Shown: positions 32,368 through 33,645 of the stretch, piece after piece
Layout of the letters: every line of letters begins with the position of its first letter
Numbering within the stretch: the stretch's first letter is position 1
NCBI GenBank assembly: GCA_015179025.1
Contig: WHUX01000391.1
Location: forward strand, 1 to 33,645
Length of the DNA stretch: 33,645 nt
Source: Terfezia claveryi
Lineage: Eukaryota > Ascomycota > Pezizomycetes > Pezizales > Pezizaceae
Direction of reading: 5' to 3'
The notes under the pieces: model-generated
The model's input: only the letters and a program-made list of their open reading frames with translations
Told to the model about the DNA's origin: nothing
The model's database searches: none
Made by a program: the position numbers and the translations under genes

Positions 32368-32829
32368 GGCAGAGATCGTTTGTGGATGGAACCACGACAC
32401 CTTCTGTAACAGTTCTTTGCGAGCGGGGGATGGTATGAGAAAAGGAGAGCAATTTCTGTGTTGTTGATATGATGGTGATTGACGCGGGAGCTTCAGAGCT
32501 ATCAGAGCGATGAAAGATCATGTAGATAGGAGAAGGCAGTCAGGTGGTGATCCTCCCGTTAGGATTCGTATGATATGTCTCTGCTCCTCTACGATAACCT
32601 CGAGGGTCTGATCGAGACTAGTCTCTGCTTTCACCCAATCTCACTTATGTCTAGTTCACCATGACTAATCATCCCTAGCGTTGAACCCTAATAGGACCTT
32701 GTTCCTTCATTGTGGAATCACGGCTACTTTGTAGTTGTGAACACAGATGTGAGATGATCTTCCTTACTTCGTTGTACAGCTCCGTTTCTCGTCTTAAGGG
32801 CGAGATTGTGCCAAGTCTCACGTGATCTC
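32368..32829. other. Region upstream of the deaminase gene, no gene recognised
   Basis: Probably contains the deaminase promoter, reading leftward. No clear TATA box or ORF. Confidence 0.35.
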
Positions 32830-33085
32830 CAACACCTTCCCCCAATCGAGACTTATGAGAGAGACCATATTCCTCCAATGCCATCCCCCCAGACGATGGA
32901 AACACAAATATTATCACTAATAAGACTGCCAATGCCTTCCCCCAATCTAGACGTATAAGACAAAAGGAAAAAATTAAACAATAACAATCACTTGCCATCC
33001 CCCAGACGATGGAAACACAAATATTATCACTAATAAGACTGCCAACGCCTTCCCCCAATCTAGACGTATAGGACAAAAGAAAGAA
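32830..33085 (+). repeat. Tandem repeat of about 114 bp, two copies plus a partial third
   Basis: CCATCCCCCAGACGATGG...AATATTATCACTAATAAGAC...CTTCCCCCAATCTAGACG begins at 32881 and again at 32995. A diverged CTTCCCCCAATCGAGAC precedes them near 32837. Followed by poly-A runs near 33110. Confidence 0.85.
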
Positions 33086-33254
33086 AGAAAAAAAATTAAT
33101 TAAGCAATAAAAAAAAAAAAAAAAAAAAAACAACTTCAACTTCAGTGCCTTAATGTCGATAAGGTATCTCGTAATCTCCGGGGATCAATGAACGTTCCTA
33201 GTTTGTCTTAAATTAGCTTAGATTTATTTCTTTATTTAATAGGAAGTTTGGACG

Positions 33255-33412
33255 GATAAGAATTTCGTCATCTTGATTGATGGCATCGTAGGAGAACTAC
33301 GGTATTGACAATTCATCATCTTGATTGATGGCATCGTAGGAGAACTACGGTATTGTAACATCGTAGGAGAACTACGGCATCGTAGGAGAACTACGGTATT
33401 GTAGGAGACTTG
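33255..33412 (-). repeat. Tandem hairpin-forming repeats inside an ORF end
   Basis: CATCGTAGGAGAACTACGG occurs at 33284, 33332, 33359 and 33378, spaced 48, 27 and 19 bp. A TTGATTGATGG unit accompanies the first two. Each unit contains CGTAG...CTACG, a short hairpin. On the minus strand it encodes repeated QYRSSPTMPSIK. Confidence 0.85.
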
Positions 33413-33645
33413 TCTCGCAGGACTTTGCAGGGTTGTTCTCTTCATTGGTAGAATTGAAATGACCTGTATCTTGTAGGTGCAGAAATAATTTGTTTCTTGT
33501 AGCGAACGTTTCTTTGCATCTTGTGCATTCGAATGGTCCTAATGATGATCCACCTCGTCTTTTCTTTGAGGTGTTGATTAATGGTGGTTTTAATTCCATT
33601 AAACCTCTAAGTCGATTGAATTGATCTTTGGGTAATGGCTTTGTG
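33372..33645 (-). CDS. C2H2 zinc-finger ORF, C-terminal part, runs off the window
   Basis: The minus-strand frame is open from the window edge to a stop at 33372. Near 33520-33460 it contains FECTRCKETFATRNKL and FLHLQDTGHF, a C2H2 finger (CX2C...HX5H-like). KPLPKDQFNRLRGL lies upstream. An ATG at 33599 is present, but the frame extends beyond it, so the true start is probably outside the window. Similar lone fingers with a KL.LH core occur in proteins of fungal LTR retrotransposons, so a transposon origin is likely but not shown. The last residues come from the tandem repeat. Confidence 0.5.
   Translation of the reverse strand, partial: TKPLPKDQFNRLRGLMELKPPLINTSKKRRGGSSLGPFECTRCKETFATRNKLFLHLQDTGHFNSTNEENNPAKSCETSLLQYRSSPTMP

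Noticed and set aside
32675..33139. 154-residue minus-strand ORF
   Set aside because: It spans the 114-bp tandem repeat and a poly-A tract, and its residues repeat with the DNA unit, so it is not a supported gene.

Overview
This window comes from a filamentous ascomycete fungus. Pezizomycetes (truffle or morel relatives) is my best guess, but the sequence alone does not settle it. The evidence is short GT-AG introns of 48-74 bp, a Zn(II)2Cys6 transcription factor, a Ty3/Gypsy chromovirus nested in a Ty1/Copia element, transition-dominated decay of LTRs, and gene families typical of ascomycetes (HNH_2, OTT_1508-like deaminase, PDR-type ABC transporter, highly reducing polyketide synthase). No tRNA, rRNA or CRISPR array was seen.

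Layout. 1-7389: a decayed Copia element on the + strand, split by a 6.26-kb Gypsy chromovirus (440-6696, coding on the - strand) with 5-bp target duplications. 7390-8340: low-complexity sequence downstream of the Copia coding region, with two sets of tandem repeats. 8345-12486: an intact three-exon HNH endonuclease gene and a decayed paralogue, separated by the pol end, one LTR and the gag start of another Gypsy lineage. 12487-15260: gene relics in opposite orientation, followed by an irregular array of two short alternating motifs with perfect hairpins. 15260-22900: a large polyglutamine Zn2Cys6 regulator gene surrounded by microsatellites. 22900-25600: the relic of a highly reducing polyketide synthase. 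25612-26926: a frameshifted gene with a PD-(D/E)XK-like core. 28834-29658: a cysteine-free predicted secreted protein. 30350-30567: a PDR ABC-transporter fragment. 30895-32097: an OTT_1508-like deaminase on the - strand. 32830-33645: tandem repeats and the end of a C2H2 zinc-finger ORF that runs off the window.

Functionally this is a repeat-rich accessory region. Four genes look potentially functional: HNH, the Zn2Cys6 regulator, the secreted protein and the deaminase. Three of the gene families present (HNH, PD-(D/E)XK-like, OTT_1508 deaminase) belong to nucleic-acid-acting superfamilies that recur in biological conflict systems. Whether they act together is inference, not something the sequence shows.
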